From positions 13,668,991 through 13,732,990 of the forward strand of contig JAMPIT010000890.1 in assembly GCA_026261815.1 (NCBI GenBank): DNA of 64,000 bases. The letters run 5' to 3'. A program made the position numbers and the translations under genes. Numbering within the stretch: the stretch's first letter is position 1; each line of letters begins with the position of its first letter. Source of the stretch: Monarcha castaneiventris obscurior (taxonomy: Eukaryota > Chordata > Aves > Passeriformes > Monarchidae). The notes beneath the pieces are model-generated. The model did not search any database. It was not told where the DNA came from and was given only the letters and a program-made list of their open reading frames with translations. Positions 13,309-25,774 of this stretch are shown here, one piece after another.

Positions 13309-14839
13309 AGGCTACAGCAAGTTTTGGCTGGCTCCATGGTCTGCTGAAAGTCTTACAACTGTATTTCAGTGTGAAGCTGAAGTTCAGAAACTGAAAACCC
13401 CAACATTTTATGATGTGCATGAGGATTTGGGGTGCTCAGTTGGAAGGCATGTGTGACTGAGGCTGAAGTGTGTGGTAACTTTAGGGTGCTTGATGCCGGG
13501 CTTAAACACCTCAAGTGTGAAACACCTTGAGGGTACTGCTCTACCTTAAGACTTGGATGTGAATGCCTTTGCCAAGTCCAGACAGTGAGACAAAACCAGA
13601 ATTACCACTTGGTCTGACTTCCAGCTCACCTGCTTACATTGCCAGCAGGAAGAAAATTGCTGCACTGTAAAATGGCAGAGAATACGTCAGCATGGTTCTT
13701 TCGCTTTTATGGATGTTAAAATTGGTACCTTTGCTGAGACAAGAAAGATACACTTCTATAATAGACTCCTGGAACAGTCTGTGCTATCCTTGTCCGAGGG
13801 CAGATGAGACTGGGAAGAGATTGCAAAAGGACTCTAGGAAAAAAGACTGAAAAGTGCAGCAAAGATGAAGAAGACATTCAGCAGTTTATGAAGCAATTTT
13901 CCTACAGAAGAGTGGTTTCTCACTGTAGGTTGCGCATCTTTTCCATGCTCCTGACAACACCTTTGTTATAACTTGATTATTCCAAGAGGGGCACATCTTT
14001 GAGAATGGTGTCCACAGTGCACTTATCCTGCCAGCACTCAGGCTTTGTGAGAGACCATGGACTCTGCACAGCAATATCTGCAGTGCTCCAGTGCCCATTC
14101 TGCAGGCCAGGCTGCTGCTGACCTTTGTGGAAGATGACAGTCTTTCCACATTGATAGGAATATACAGGTGGAAGGTGGTTTTTTTGTTTGGTTGGGGGTA
14201 CTTTTCTCCATATGCACAGAAAAACATGCTAAAACTATTTTACATACGAATTAAGTGTTGTTAGAAGGTACTGGGTAAGCACACCCAGGTAGAGCAGCTC
14301 AGCCTTGCTCCTGAGCAGCCTTGCTCCTTCTCTTGTTTTGGTGTTGTGGGGTGACATGTGTGCTGTCAGGAGTGAGCAGATGTTAAATGTCAGTTTTGAG
14401 TAACCTCTCTAATCATATTTAATTTAAAATTAACATCCCCAATGTGCTAAAGTATCATGTGTCCTTGTAGAGGCAGTGCAGGCTGTTGGATCTTTGGGCA
14501 CTTGTTAACTCTTCCTAACTGAGTGGCTGGGAGCTGTGTAATTAAATGCACATAAATCTTAGTGGAAACTGAGTTTTCTAGACAGACAGGCAGTGTGATT
14601 GTGTTTCTTTTTCCTCTAGGAAACCAGGCTACCAAAGCAAAAAAACCCAAACCAGACCATTCATTACTTTGCATAATAGTCCTACCTTCAAGTGGGACGT
14701 TAATGATAGGGGGTTTTCCCTATTCTTCTGTTGGCTGAGTTAGTAAGGCTTTGAGTTGCTGCTGATGAACTGAGAAACTTCATCTGGAAAATACTAGGTC
14801 ACTTGGAAATTCAGCAGTGCCAGTTAATGAGATAGATAA

Positions 14840-14884
14840 TTTTAAACTCATTATCAAGGAGCTGCCTTGATAATGAGTTTAAAA
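14840..14884. repeat. Perfect hairpin, 20-bp arms with 5-base loop
   Basis: Left arm 14,840-14,859 and right arm 14,865-14,884 are exact reverse complements (core aaactcattatcaagg / ccttgataatgagttt) around the loop agctg. Confidence 0.95.
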
Positions 14885-17800
14885 ATCTTATAGTGCTCTG
14901 AAGACACTTTAGATTTCTTCAGAGCAAGAAGTTCTTGCAGCTGCTGATACAAACCTGTACTCTACATCTTCCTTAGATCAAGGCTGATACAAGGGAGAAA
15001 CAGGATCCATAATTTTTAAGGACTAAGTGTAATTTTGAATTCTATTTTATATACTTTTTTCAATTTACAATTAATAGCTTTCCAGTAAATGGTTTGGTTG
15101 ATGTATCAAAAATACAGTGTCCCACTATGTTAGTGTTTTAAGGATGACTTTCTCTGTTATTTCAAGAGAAATTTGATGCAACATGTTAAAGCACCTGTTG
15201 GCTTCCCCCAACATTTTTTTTTCCCTTCATAAACAGGATATATATAATGCCATACAAAATAAGACAAACTTGATATTCTTTGGTACTTAATGTCACAATA
15301 TAGTGGCAGAATATTTTCCTGGTAGGAAATCTCTGCATATACACACTTATGTAGCAGAGGGAATGAGTAACTTCAGTTTTCCAGTGATCCTGTGTTAAAA
15401 TTCCAAGATTAGGAACTGAGCAGTTTTCAGGTCTTTGAATGCAAGTATTTTCTACTGCTTGCTCTGAGTAGTAAAGCATTAATGACAACTACGTCAAACC
15501 CCACAATTCTAAGTTAATTGAAATTGGATTTTACATAGAATTCCTGTGTGAGTTTGGGTGCATGTTGGGAGTGAGGTCAAAACAAATACGGTGACCACAG
15601 ACAGTTCATTTTCTAAGACAGTGTTGTGGCTTATTCTGGAGTACAGGCTTTAAACATTTCAACCTGATAAAGAACATTCTGTGGGATTCATTTATCTTAT
15701 ATTAGAGTTTTCCTCTAGTATTTTCCCTGAAAAAGATGCTTCCACTCAATTAGGAGCAAGCCTAGGGACAAAACTGGGCTTTAACTTCATTAATTAACAC
15801 CCTGAGAGGTTTTACTGGGGATAGCATAGAGAACACTTGCCACCTTAGAGGAGACTTCTGTCAGTGCTGCAGGCTAGAGATTCTGCTCTCTACAGGGGTC
15901 TGATTCACAGATGGCACCTTCATTGAAATGTATCCCAAAGATGGAGCTGGGTAAGAGGCTCTGCCTTACAATCACTGTGTTACAGCAACCTGTTTGTGTT
16001 GGAAGACAAGATTACTATATCCAATGTATCTATTGATTTTACTACAGGCTTGAGGAGAAAAAGACCAACAGCTTTTGGCTACTGCTTGCTTGTTCTGTGT
16101 GGAATTAGCATTACAGTCCTAAAAACACATGGTAAACCTCGCACTTAGAAGATCCAGATTCTTGCCCTGTCTATTCCATCAGTCTTTCGGATACATGTCC
16201 TGACTGAATTAATAGAGGAAGAGGAAAGAGAACAACTCCTAACTGGCTGGAGTTCAAAGGTTTTAGGGTGAAAGTGAGCAGCTAACATGCAGTTTGGCTC
16301 ACTTCCCCCTGGGAGGCACGGCAGGCAGATCAGATCACAGGTTCTGGTCCATCCAGGGCACACAGAGACTTTCATCTTCTTGTACTGGTTGTAACTCTTT
16401 TCCTTGTGATAATAAGCTTTAGAAAAATCCTCTAGAAATCTCTACAGGAAAACTTCATTTTTTGTTTGCTTTACCTGCTCTGTAGAAAGGGATAAATGTG
16501 CAGGCATGTTGTACAGAGTAAAACTGAAGGGCAGAGCAATAGCTCAGTTTATCACAGCCAGTATTGTTTATTGATTTCAAAATTTCATTGCTGTCTGTAT
16601 GCTTTGGGCTTTTACTCCTGCAGGAAGAAGGTAAAAATCTGTCTATGATGGATTTGGTGTTGCAAATGAGTTCACTTGAGTCACTGGTTCAGCTAAGTTA
16701 TGTTTTTAAAACACTAATGCCAACGGTTGAAACACGGAAGTGGATGTTATCACCAAAGCCACAGCAATTTGACAGTTTTAGATTAAAATAAATATAACTA
16801 GATTGTGGCCAAAACTGGCACACTTCTTGAACTGCAGTGGGAGAACATAGATTTCCAAAAGAAAAATTAAAAATAAAGCAAAAATGTTTTCTTTTTGACA
16901 TCTGACAACATTTTGGTGTGCCTCTTTGGGAATGGCAATGTTGAGACCTCTGTCCACAAGTGTTTGGGAGTGATGGGTCCTTAGACACAAGTCACAAAGT
17001 GCCAGGAACATACTTGCTCATTGGGACCTTTGCTGAGCTTTTGGGCTAGCGAGGCCTCTGCACTCTTGGCTGCACATTTGTGTTTCATGCCAGAGTGGTT
17101 GGATTTTTTAAGTACCTCTGCTGTGGCTACTTCTCTGTCAGGAATGTTCTTAAAGCTACTTCTCCCAGCTGAGCTCTCAGAAAACAAATAGATGGTTTTA
17201 AGCTTGCCTGCTAGATGAGTTTCACCGTTTTAAAAATATTAATGTAGATCTCTGATAAGAACTTTGAATGAAGTTGTCTTCTCAAGTAAAGTGTTGGTCT
17301 TGCTGTGACAACCTTTCTAAACCCAGTTTGTTGTAACTGCTCTGCAAGGTGTGCATGAGGGCTGGAAGCTCTTGAAACTGGTGTGTTTGTTTGATCTTAT
17401 TCCTTAGAAATGTTTACTTCCTTTGGTCTTGTCTGATCTTTCAATTTGTTATGTTTATGCTGTCAGGCTCCATTAAATGACAGCTCTGCGGTTTCTCACA
17501 TCATCTCACATGCTGAAGTTTCTATGAAGTTGTGATTTTAAGTTTGCAGTCGGTTGCTCACTATCGATGTTCTCATAGTGTCTGTTTAAAAAACATTATT
17601 AGCTAGAAACTACCAAAAGGGAAAGTATTAGGATTCTGTTTACTTCAGTTCCTGTGCCTTTGTTTTCTTTGGTTACTTTATAACAAGAGCAAAAACTGTG
17701 TTCTGTATTCCCCGCAAGTAATTTGAGCATCCACAGGAGTGTAGCAGCATAAAAGCTGGAATATAAACTAAGTTCCATTTTGGAATTGCTTTATATCTCT

Positions 17801-18882
17801 CTGTTACAAAGGATACAGATCATTATATCTACATCCTTATGCCAGCTGCTAATAGAGAAAGGCATTTGATTTCATCTAGTCTGTCAGTTGTTTTGTCAAT
17901 GGTTTTGTTGTTCTGTACCTACTTTTTTTTTTAAAATTTTGGTGAGCAGTCAGGAGAAATATGTGTTTTCCCTTTGGAAAGGTACCTGTTTACAGCTGTC
18001 TGCAAAAAACCCATGTTCCTAACTGTTTGGGCTGGTCTAATTGCAGACCTTTAAAGAAAAAAACCCACAGAGATATGATGGTGTTTCTAAAAACATCAAT
18101 TTATGATGTGCTATTTTAGAATAATGATATAGACAACTCATTTCTGGAATTGTTGTGGCAAGAGAAAAAGGAGAAACCTCTCTAATAGTGCACCAACAGA
18201 TAGTCCCAGTGTAATATAGAGCAAATCTAGGTGTGACTAAGCCAGACATGGACTGTTACTGTCCTCTGTGGTCTTGGATTTGATCCCTAACATTTTCCTG
18301 CCCCTCCAAATAATAATTAACAGTCTACATTGCCAACGAAAGTTCTAACTTAGGTGTGATGGTGTTTACGCAGGAAAATACTCTTCAAGAGAGCAAAGTT
18401 TCACTGCTGTTACATAGAATAATGCAGTTAATTGTTCAGGGAGGGGAAGAAAAGAAGTGGTACAATTGAACAGGGGAGATGATTGCTTTGATTTTGCAGA
18501 GTATTGTGGTCGTGGTCGGACCTTGGGGAGGCCCGGGGCAGGGGACTAGATGGGAAACATCCCCAGCAGGAGAGAGATAGAAGTCAATTGCTGGAGAGGT
18601 GGCTGGGTGAGGAATGGAGTGGATGCAGTGCAGAGCCGGCTTTGCCTGCCTGGGGCATTTCAGCAGCTGCACAGCTGCCTCCCTTTCCAAGATCTGTCTG
18701 ATGGAGTGATTCTGCAGTGTGTTACCTGCTAAAAAGCTTGCTGAAAAGCTGGGTGAGAGCTGTCATTGGGAATTTCTCCACTGCTGATAATTTTGACTGA
18801 CTTTTTCACACACATCTATCAGGTACTAATTGTTGAGTCAGTCAATTTTTCCAAGCAGTCTCTTCTTTATTAGGCAAGCTGT

Positions 18883-18937
18883 AAATGCCTTAAGGCTTTT
18901 CAAATCTTTGAAATGCCTTGAGGCTTTTGAAATTGAG
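18883..18937. repeat. 28-bp imperfect tandem duplication
   Basis: Two units of aaatgccttRaggcttttSaaat. Confidence 0.8.
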
Positions 18938-21064
18938 TTTTGAAATCAATCTGAAAGTTGAGTAAAGAAAAGCCTGGGGAAAGAATGCCCCTAAAAGAGA
19001 GGTACATCCTTGTAGGTATATGAAAACCTGTTTCTGTTGTGTTGGGGGGAGGAGGGGCAGGGTTATTTATACTGGAAATAGAAATGTCCATTATAAATAG
19101 AGATGTTGACAAGGAATTTGGTTTTCTGAGTTACATCATCTTTTTCCTACATGCTACAACCTGTTTGGTGCTTTCAATCTGAAAAGTTCTGTGGGAGAAA
19201 AGGAAGACTTGGCTGTAACTTTGATAAACATGTAAGTACATTCATCTGACTTTGCATCCTTGTATCTCTTGTTGTCTCATTTCAGCTGAAATTTAAACAA
19301 GCTCTTTTTTTGGTTGGCAGTTTGAAGAACTAATGTTATTCCCAGAGATGAGTTTGAGCTTTTTTTTTTTTCTTTTTAAGAAACACATGAAAGCAGCCTT
19401 GTACATTAAGATACAGTCCTTCTAAGACCTTTGTAGGAAAATGTGCAGCAAGCCCTTTTTCTTATCTAATGAAATATAAGTATTTTTGAAAACCAAGTCA
19501 CTCTTGTTACCCTTAAAGTAAAGTTTTACAACATTTCCCAGATCAGCATGCCTTCCCAAAAGGCACAGCACAAGAGCAAAGATCTATTCTGTGGGGCAAA
19601 TTAAAAATCCTGTTTGTGCTGACAGATTAGTCTTTTGACCTAGATTATTTTGGGGAAGAGATGGTACAGCTCTTGGATGTAGGCTTGCTTTTGCTTCTGA
19701 TAAAACACAAATACATTTTCACTCTATAACCTCTCCCTCTCAAATTCTTAGCCCTGTCTGATTTGCAAACTTTCTTGCAGGTGTTGCACCCTATCTTTCT
19801 TTCTGAGAATGAAGGAGATTGGGAACAACAGCAACTTTCAGATAGGCAGACTTCATTGAAACTGCATGAAGATGCAAAATTTCCAATAATGTAAAACTTT
19901 AGACTCAGAAGAGATTTAAGATCTGCTTTTTTGTGTAGGAAGAGAAGAAAAAGGGTTTATAAGACAGAAAGACAAAATTCTTGGTGTTGCTCCTAAAAAC
20001 TCACTTGGCCTGCATTACATTGGTCTTGTTTTTAGGTCTGTTCTTACAGTGGCTTGGAGGTCAGCTTGTGTGGAAAAGGGGGGATTATCTGTACCTTCAG
20101 AGCAATCCCCAGAAGACACTGCAGGCAGATGCTGTCAGCTGGAGTTCATCCTTCTCATCTCAGCACTGTGGTGCTGCTTCTTTGCCGTGAGGAGTCGCTG
20201 TTACTGAAACCATACTTTTGGTTAGAGGAGAGCGAGGCTCACTTTCAGCCTGCTTTAAATGTCAGTGTTTTCAGCATCTATTTCTATGAGTTGTAACACT
20301 GATGTGGATGCAAATCCTGGTGCTTCCGTAGCGCTCTGCATCCACAGGTACCTGGTGGAGAGTCAGATGACCTCAGTGAGATACAATTCAAGAAGAGGGG
20401 ATTTTCCCCCCTAGTTGTCCATGACTTTCAGGGGCTGCACAATGGGTTCTCTCCCCTATGTGCAACTTCCCAGTGGAGTAGGGAGGGAGAGTTTGGGCAG
20501 GGAGTGGGTGAGAGAGCACAAAGGAGCAGTGAGGAAGCAGAAGGCAGCTGGAGGATGCACAAATGCCCAGCACAAGATTAGGTGGAAGGTCTCTCTCCCT
20601 GGCAAAACCTCTCTGCAGTGGTGGATTTGACCAGCTGGACCTTCATAAAACAGGTTCTTAGGGGCCAGTTGCCTCGATGCACTTCTTATCATACCTGTCA
20701 TTTTGGTCATTGGTAATGTTTGGCTGATTCAGCCTGGTGGCAGCTGTTCTTGGAATCTGAGCAGAGGCAGGAAATGAAAGATCAGCAGGGATGATAAAGG
20801 CACAAAAAATAACAGGCACGTGAAACCAAAATTTTGATTGCTTGGGCTCTTTTACTAGGTTTTAACAGTGCTGTAAGTCAAGTGAGTTTTGAGGAAAAGC
20901 CATATGAATCCTGTATTCCTCTTGCTTCTTGAAGATCACTGGAACATACATACATTGAAACTACTCCTTTGCTGGAAGAGACCTGCTGGTTACTTCTTTC
21001 AAAGTTGATTTGTACTGAGGAAGAGGCTAAAAATATTGCAGATTTTGAATTAGCTGCATTGAAA

Positions 21065-21096
21065 GGATTGAAATATAAATGGATTGAAATATAAAT
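21065..21096. repeat. 16-bp perfect tandem duplication
   Basis: ggattgaaatataaat occurs twice without spacing. Confidence 0.9.
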
Positions 21097-21202
21097 GTTG
21101 CAGTGTAGTTCCTACAGTGCCTTGTGGAACAGCTGGGAGAAGGTTTTCACTGTGTGGCCCATTGGAGACAGGAAGGCTGTCTCTCAGGGAAATAAAAAAA
21201 AT

Positions 21203-21210
<8 letters not shown>

Positions 21211-21269
<59 letters not shown>
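21211..21269. repeat. Uninterrupted T59 homopolymer flanked by a 6-bp direct repeat
   Basis: 59 consecutive T. The hexamer tgtcct occurs at 21,204-21,209, one base before the run, and again at 21,269-21,274, overlapping its last T. Confidence 0.85.
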
Positions 21270-21270
<1 letters not shown>

Positions 21271-24200
21271 TCCTAGGAAAGAGAAATATATCTTGAATAC
21301 TCCCAGGTGTCAAAAGTATCTTCCCTGGCTGCAACTGGTATATTGGTATAGGGGTGTTATGGCAGAATGAGTGATGTGTCTGTTGCAGGGATTTTGTTTG
21401 TTTAATTTAAGTCGGACTTTCAGAATCTGAGCATGGCTAAATCTGAGCACTGTGCTCTGAAGCTGCTGTTTGCATCGAGGCTGTTGTTGCATGATCATCT
21501 AAATCAGTTCTGGGAACAGTGAAGAAACAAAGACAATCCTTTCTGTGTAAGAAAAGACAAATGAAAATAATTAATAAGAGGGAAGATGTTTCTGTAGCTC
21601 AAATGGGCACTTGTAAGATGATTGTAGGTGGTTGTTAGGGCTCCTTATGTCTTATTTTCCTGATCATGTAGGATTGCTTACAAAATCAGAGCAGAAATTT
21701 AACAGCAGATATCTCCAAAACTGTCTTAGTGACTCATTTTAAAAAGGGAAATACCTTATGTGTACTTCTGTAAACTTGATCTGAACGATGATTCATTTTT
21801 GGTTAGCTTGGTTGTGCGTGATCTGCAAACTCAGTAGACTGTGGCAGCACTTGCTTTTTTACCTCCTTTCTCTTGGTTTAAACCATTCTGAAAAGTCTGT
21901 AGATTATTCTGAAATTGCAGATTGTTAGTCCATATTTAATTAATCTCAATTGGTTTTCCTTGGAGAATCACATGGGAGCCAACATCATTCATCTGCAGAG
22001 AACTTCTAATTGTGTTTATTAGAAATAGAAAAACATGTAAGTCAATATGAAAATGTACATAGCTATTTATAGCACATGCCTTCACTGAACAGTGGCTAAC
22101 ACATACCTGCCCTCATTTTTCTCCTGCCCATACAAGCAGGCAGCATCAGGGAGGTGACTTGTCCTGCCCTCTGCTTCACAGGCTGGGTGAGATCAGCACA
22201 TGAGGAGAGCGATGGATACTGGGGATGTTGGCTTGTCTGGTGACACTCGGAAAAAGAGGCCTCAGAATTCACTCTTAGGTGTTGCCACTACTGGTTTCCC
22301 CCATGAATTGTCTCCCCCTGCTCCTTTCCCCCAGTCCTCCTTCAGCAGCTGTGTGGAGGGAGCTGTGCCAGGTGTTGGACAAGGACTCCAGGAGATAACT
22401 GAGCTCTCCTCTTCCTCCTGTAACACTGTATTACCATGGAAAAGCACACTGCAAGATACATTTTAATTAGAATGTGCTTTGTTGTGGTGTAATTAAGGAT
22501 AAAAGGTTTGTGCTTTGTGGAGTAGGGCATTTTATTATTGTGCTTTTCTGTATCGGATTCTTATCATTGCCTCAGAGAGAAGGAAATGAGGATACGAGAG
22601 TCCATCACATAACAGTCTGCATTATTTTTTGTGAAGACTACTCATGAGTTTGACTTGAGGCAGTCTTGAAAGGACCTCACACTGAAGGAATATAATATTT
22701 CACTTTGGAGTACTGCATGTCCCTTCAAGAAGAGGGCAGACAGAGTTGAGCTGACTCTTTTTTTGGTTGCTTTCTCTAATAAATGCAAATTACTGGGGCC
22801 TCGAATGTTGAAGGAGTGTTACACTATTTTTGCTGTTGAAAAAACAAACAAAAACTACCACATCTTCCAAGATGCATATAAGCAAAGACAAAAATTCCAA
22901 AAATATGATTGTTGGCTAACTGCATTTTGATTCAAATTTGTTACAATATTTCGGTGTGGTAAGTGAAAATTAAGGAAACAATAATTCACAGCATTCTCAG
23001 AAAATGTCTTAAGAACATCTTTTTGTAGAATTCCATTTTCAAGATCAATTTTTTCTGTGAAAAATATTTTTATTTCTATGCTCTCTCTCTCTTCCCACCC
23101 ACATTACAATTTTCTACAGAACAGAAGTTACGGTTCCTCATGGGGTAACTATTTGCATATGCAGTGCTGAGGAAGATCAGAGGCTTTCATGCCACCTCAT
23201 ACACTGGTATTGATACCAACTTCTCAGACATAACTGGTCACAAATAAATTTGAGCTTAAGTTTGCAGGAACAATCACTCAGTGTCATAAGAGGTAGATTA
23301 TTTGGAAGACCTAGCTCCAGAAACTGCAGTGTAGGCAGGTTCAGTCATTTGCCACTCTCAAAAGTGAAAAATACAGTATTTCTATTCCAGTCTCTCCCAC
23401 TCGTCATGTCTGGCTGCCTGATTTTCCAGCTCAGTTGTGCTGCTGCATTAGTCCTTAAAGCTTTGCTGTAAACCACCAGATTGTTGAAATTTCCACTCTT
23501 GACTTTAACAGTAGCAACTTCTCTGCTGTTAGAGAGCAGAGGTGCCCTTAACGGAGGAAGTACTTCTTTAAACTCCGTATATATTTTCTGTTTTATACCA
23601 ACTGCTATTTTTAACAGAGTATGTTGGATTATTTTTATTACCATTGTTCCTTCTATAAGTAAAGGAGATAATTCATTTCTTTGTTGGGAGTTTGGGTAAC
23701 ATTCCAATACAGGCAGGGTGCAGTTCATTGCCTGGGGCATGTTAGATGATCGATATCTAGATATTGATTGCAAAGTTACACATTGAGTGTCTGTGATCAA
23801 GTGAGTTCTTTATTATCCCTTGTATATCCCCCTGAAGAAACAACAGTTGCTGTTGTGTTCAAAGCCATTGAGTTTTCCTGGGCACCGTTCCAGAGCAGAT
23901 CCTGTGTTGAGGGTTGTCTCCCTGCTCCAGGCTGTGTGTTCCTGAATGTTTTGTGGGTGCAGGTGCCCCCTGTAAATGGGGTGGGAACTGTTGAGCTGGG
24001 CTGTGTCCTGCCCTGCTCCAGGGGAAGTCTCTTACTCTGCTGAAGACACAGACAAGTTACCAGATGCATCCTAGCTCTGGGTGGCTGTCAGCATTCCTCC
24101 ACTCCTACTGTCTACCTTTTTTTGAACAATACTCTTGTGTTTAAAGTAGTCTGCTATTTGGTCTAGATTTCTGTCTTTGGTACCTGAAGATTACAACCAA

Positions 24201-25698
24201 CAAATTTCTCAGCATTGAAAACTCCCAGAATTACTTGCTTTCTTTAAATCCTGAAAAATGCTTGTTCCAGGTAAAAAGTTAGAGTAGCATGAGTATCTTT
24301 GAAACATACAGATTCAGTTGTAGATGATCTTTTTATTCAACCTAATAGCATATTCCTATCCAGGCAGCCAAGCTTATGCTCCTTCAAAAACAAATAAATC
24401 ATGTGAATGTGGTGAGCAGGGTTTGGCATATTGAATGGCCAGGGCCTCTTGTGCTTCTAGATTTGTTTTCCTGCCTTGTCAAAGAATATTATCTTGCAGG
24501 CTCTGAAATGTTTTTGCCTTCAGAAAGATGAGTTATAAACCTCACCAGAGGGAGAATTGATCCTTATCATCTCTCTCCACATAGTTTTCCACCTTCCCTA
24601 GCTATCATATTTCAAATCCCAGGCCTTGGTCCATCCTGTGTGTGGTTTTGTAACTGGCTTAGCCAGGAATGTGATTTCCCTCCTTTTACCTGTTACACTA
24701 AGTTTATAGCAATAATGTCTGCTGTGTGGAATTGCTGCAGTGAAATTGTCCCTCTCCTTGTGCAGGGGGATTAGCTGTAGCAAAGGTCATTGCACCTTCC
24801 ACGGCGTGGGTGGACAGCTTTAAGTAATGGGTGTAATCAGAGCAGTTTTTCTTCTGTGTTTTGCTATGAGTATGTTGAAGTGTATTGATGGTTCTCACCA
24901 GTGTCCCTGGAAAAGGGGCAAGCTCTGGCTTGTAACCATGCAGGTTCAAAACCCCACTGTCATCCCTGTGCCAGGGCAGAGAGGACACTTACTGCATCTG
25001 GCTGTGCCTCCTTCAGTGTGGTACTGGAGCATAGTGGTGATGGTGGTTGCAGCAGCATCTCTCAGCATGGAGTTGAAATGGCCATTCATATTTAAAACAT
25101 AAAAGATCTTCAAGCTGTATTGTTGTTGTTGTCTTTTAGCAGCACAAACCTCAACAGCCAGCTTTTGGTATAGGGTATGTAATTATGGAGCAACAGGTAG
25201 TGACCTCGGTCCCTTATTATTTTATTTGTGATTGTTGTTCATGATTCAGCAGTGAAAGTCTTCACTGAAGCCATGCCCTCTGTTGGAAGTTACACTGTGG
25301 AGTTCTGCCCTCAGGCACCACGAAATAGAGGTTTTCCAAGCAGCTGTTTTGGGGGGAGAGGACAGGTTTTATTTTAAGGGTTGCATAAAGCACTTCAGAA
25401 ACAGTGCATTTTTTTCCTTCTCTTTCCTCCTCCTTCCCTTTTTTCCTTGAGTTATTTAAACCACACCAGACAAAAAGTTTTTCTGTGGGCAATACTGTAA
25501 TAACAATTGTGCTTTCTAGAAGGATGGTTTCACCTTTAACGTAGAATTGCCAAGCAAGAGGTTTTTTCTTCAGGCACGCACTCCTGACGTGAGATCGCAC
25601 AGAAGCAGATCACCGTGGCAGGCTGGGTGCTGCCTTTAGCCAGGTACACCTTGCATCGTAACCATTCTAAGGCAAGTTCCCTTGTGTCCGTGCTGCAG

Positions 25699-25774
25699 GT
25701 GGGGCTCTGGAGGCACACCGGAGCTTGGAGGGACCGGGAAGGAGCACCTTACAGCACGCTGGTGCCATCTGATG
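25699..25774 (+). CDS. MCUB: MCUB exon 2
   Basis: Acceptor gtgctgcag and donor gtaagc flank 76 bases encoding 25 residues plus one base, ending PYSTLVPSD. This aligns in length and ending with the human exon-2 peptide (…HHYSTVVPPD). The rest is poorly conserved, as expected for the end of a transit peptide. It enters in phase 0 and leaves with one base of the next codon (Glu). Confidence 0.85.

Larger units (their letters stand above)
1..25698 (+). other. MCUB: Non-coding region, read as MCUB intron 1 (3' part)
   Basis: No exon with credible homology was recognised here on either strand. The stretch is AT-rich, has no CpG island, and ends at the acceptor of MCUB exon 2. In human, MCUB exon 1 encodes about 33 leader residues and is followed by a very long intron, so the stretch is inferred to be intron 1, with exon 1 and the promoter left of the window. 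It contains a TG microsatellite (about 88-121), CR1 fragments (730-905, 13,232-13,308), an LTR-like block (about 12,263-12,752), a T59 run (21,211-21,269), small tandem duplications and an inverted repeat pair (4,904-5,018 and 6,333-6,440). Open frames here (longest 191 codons, 8,695-9,270) look like chance. Confidence 0.7.

Noticed and set aside
21050..21370. Poly-Lys and poly-Phe frames
   Set aside because: Created by the T59 homopolymer.
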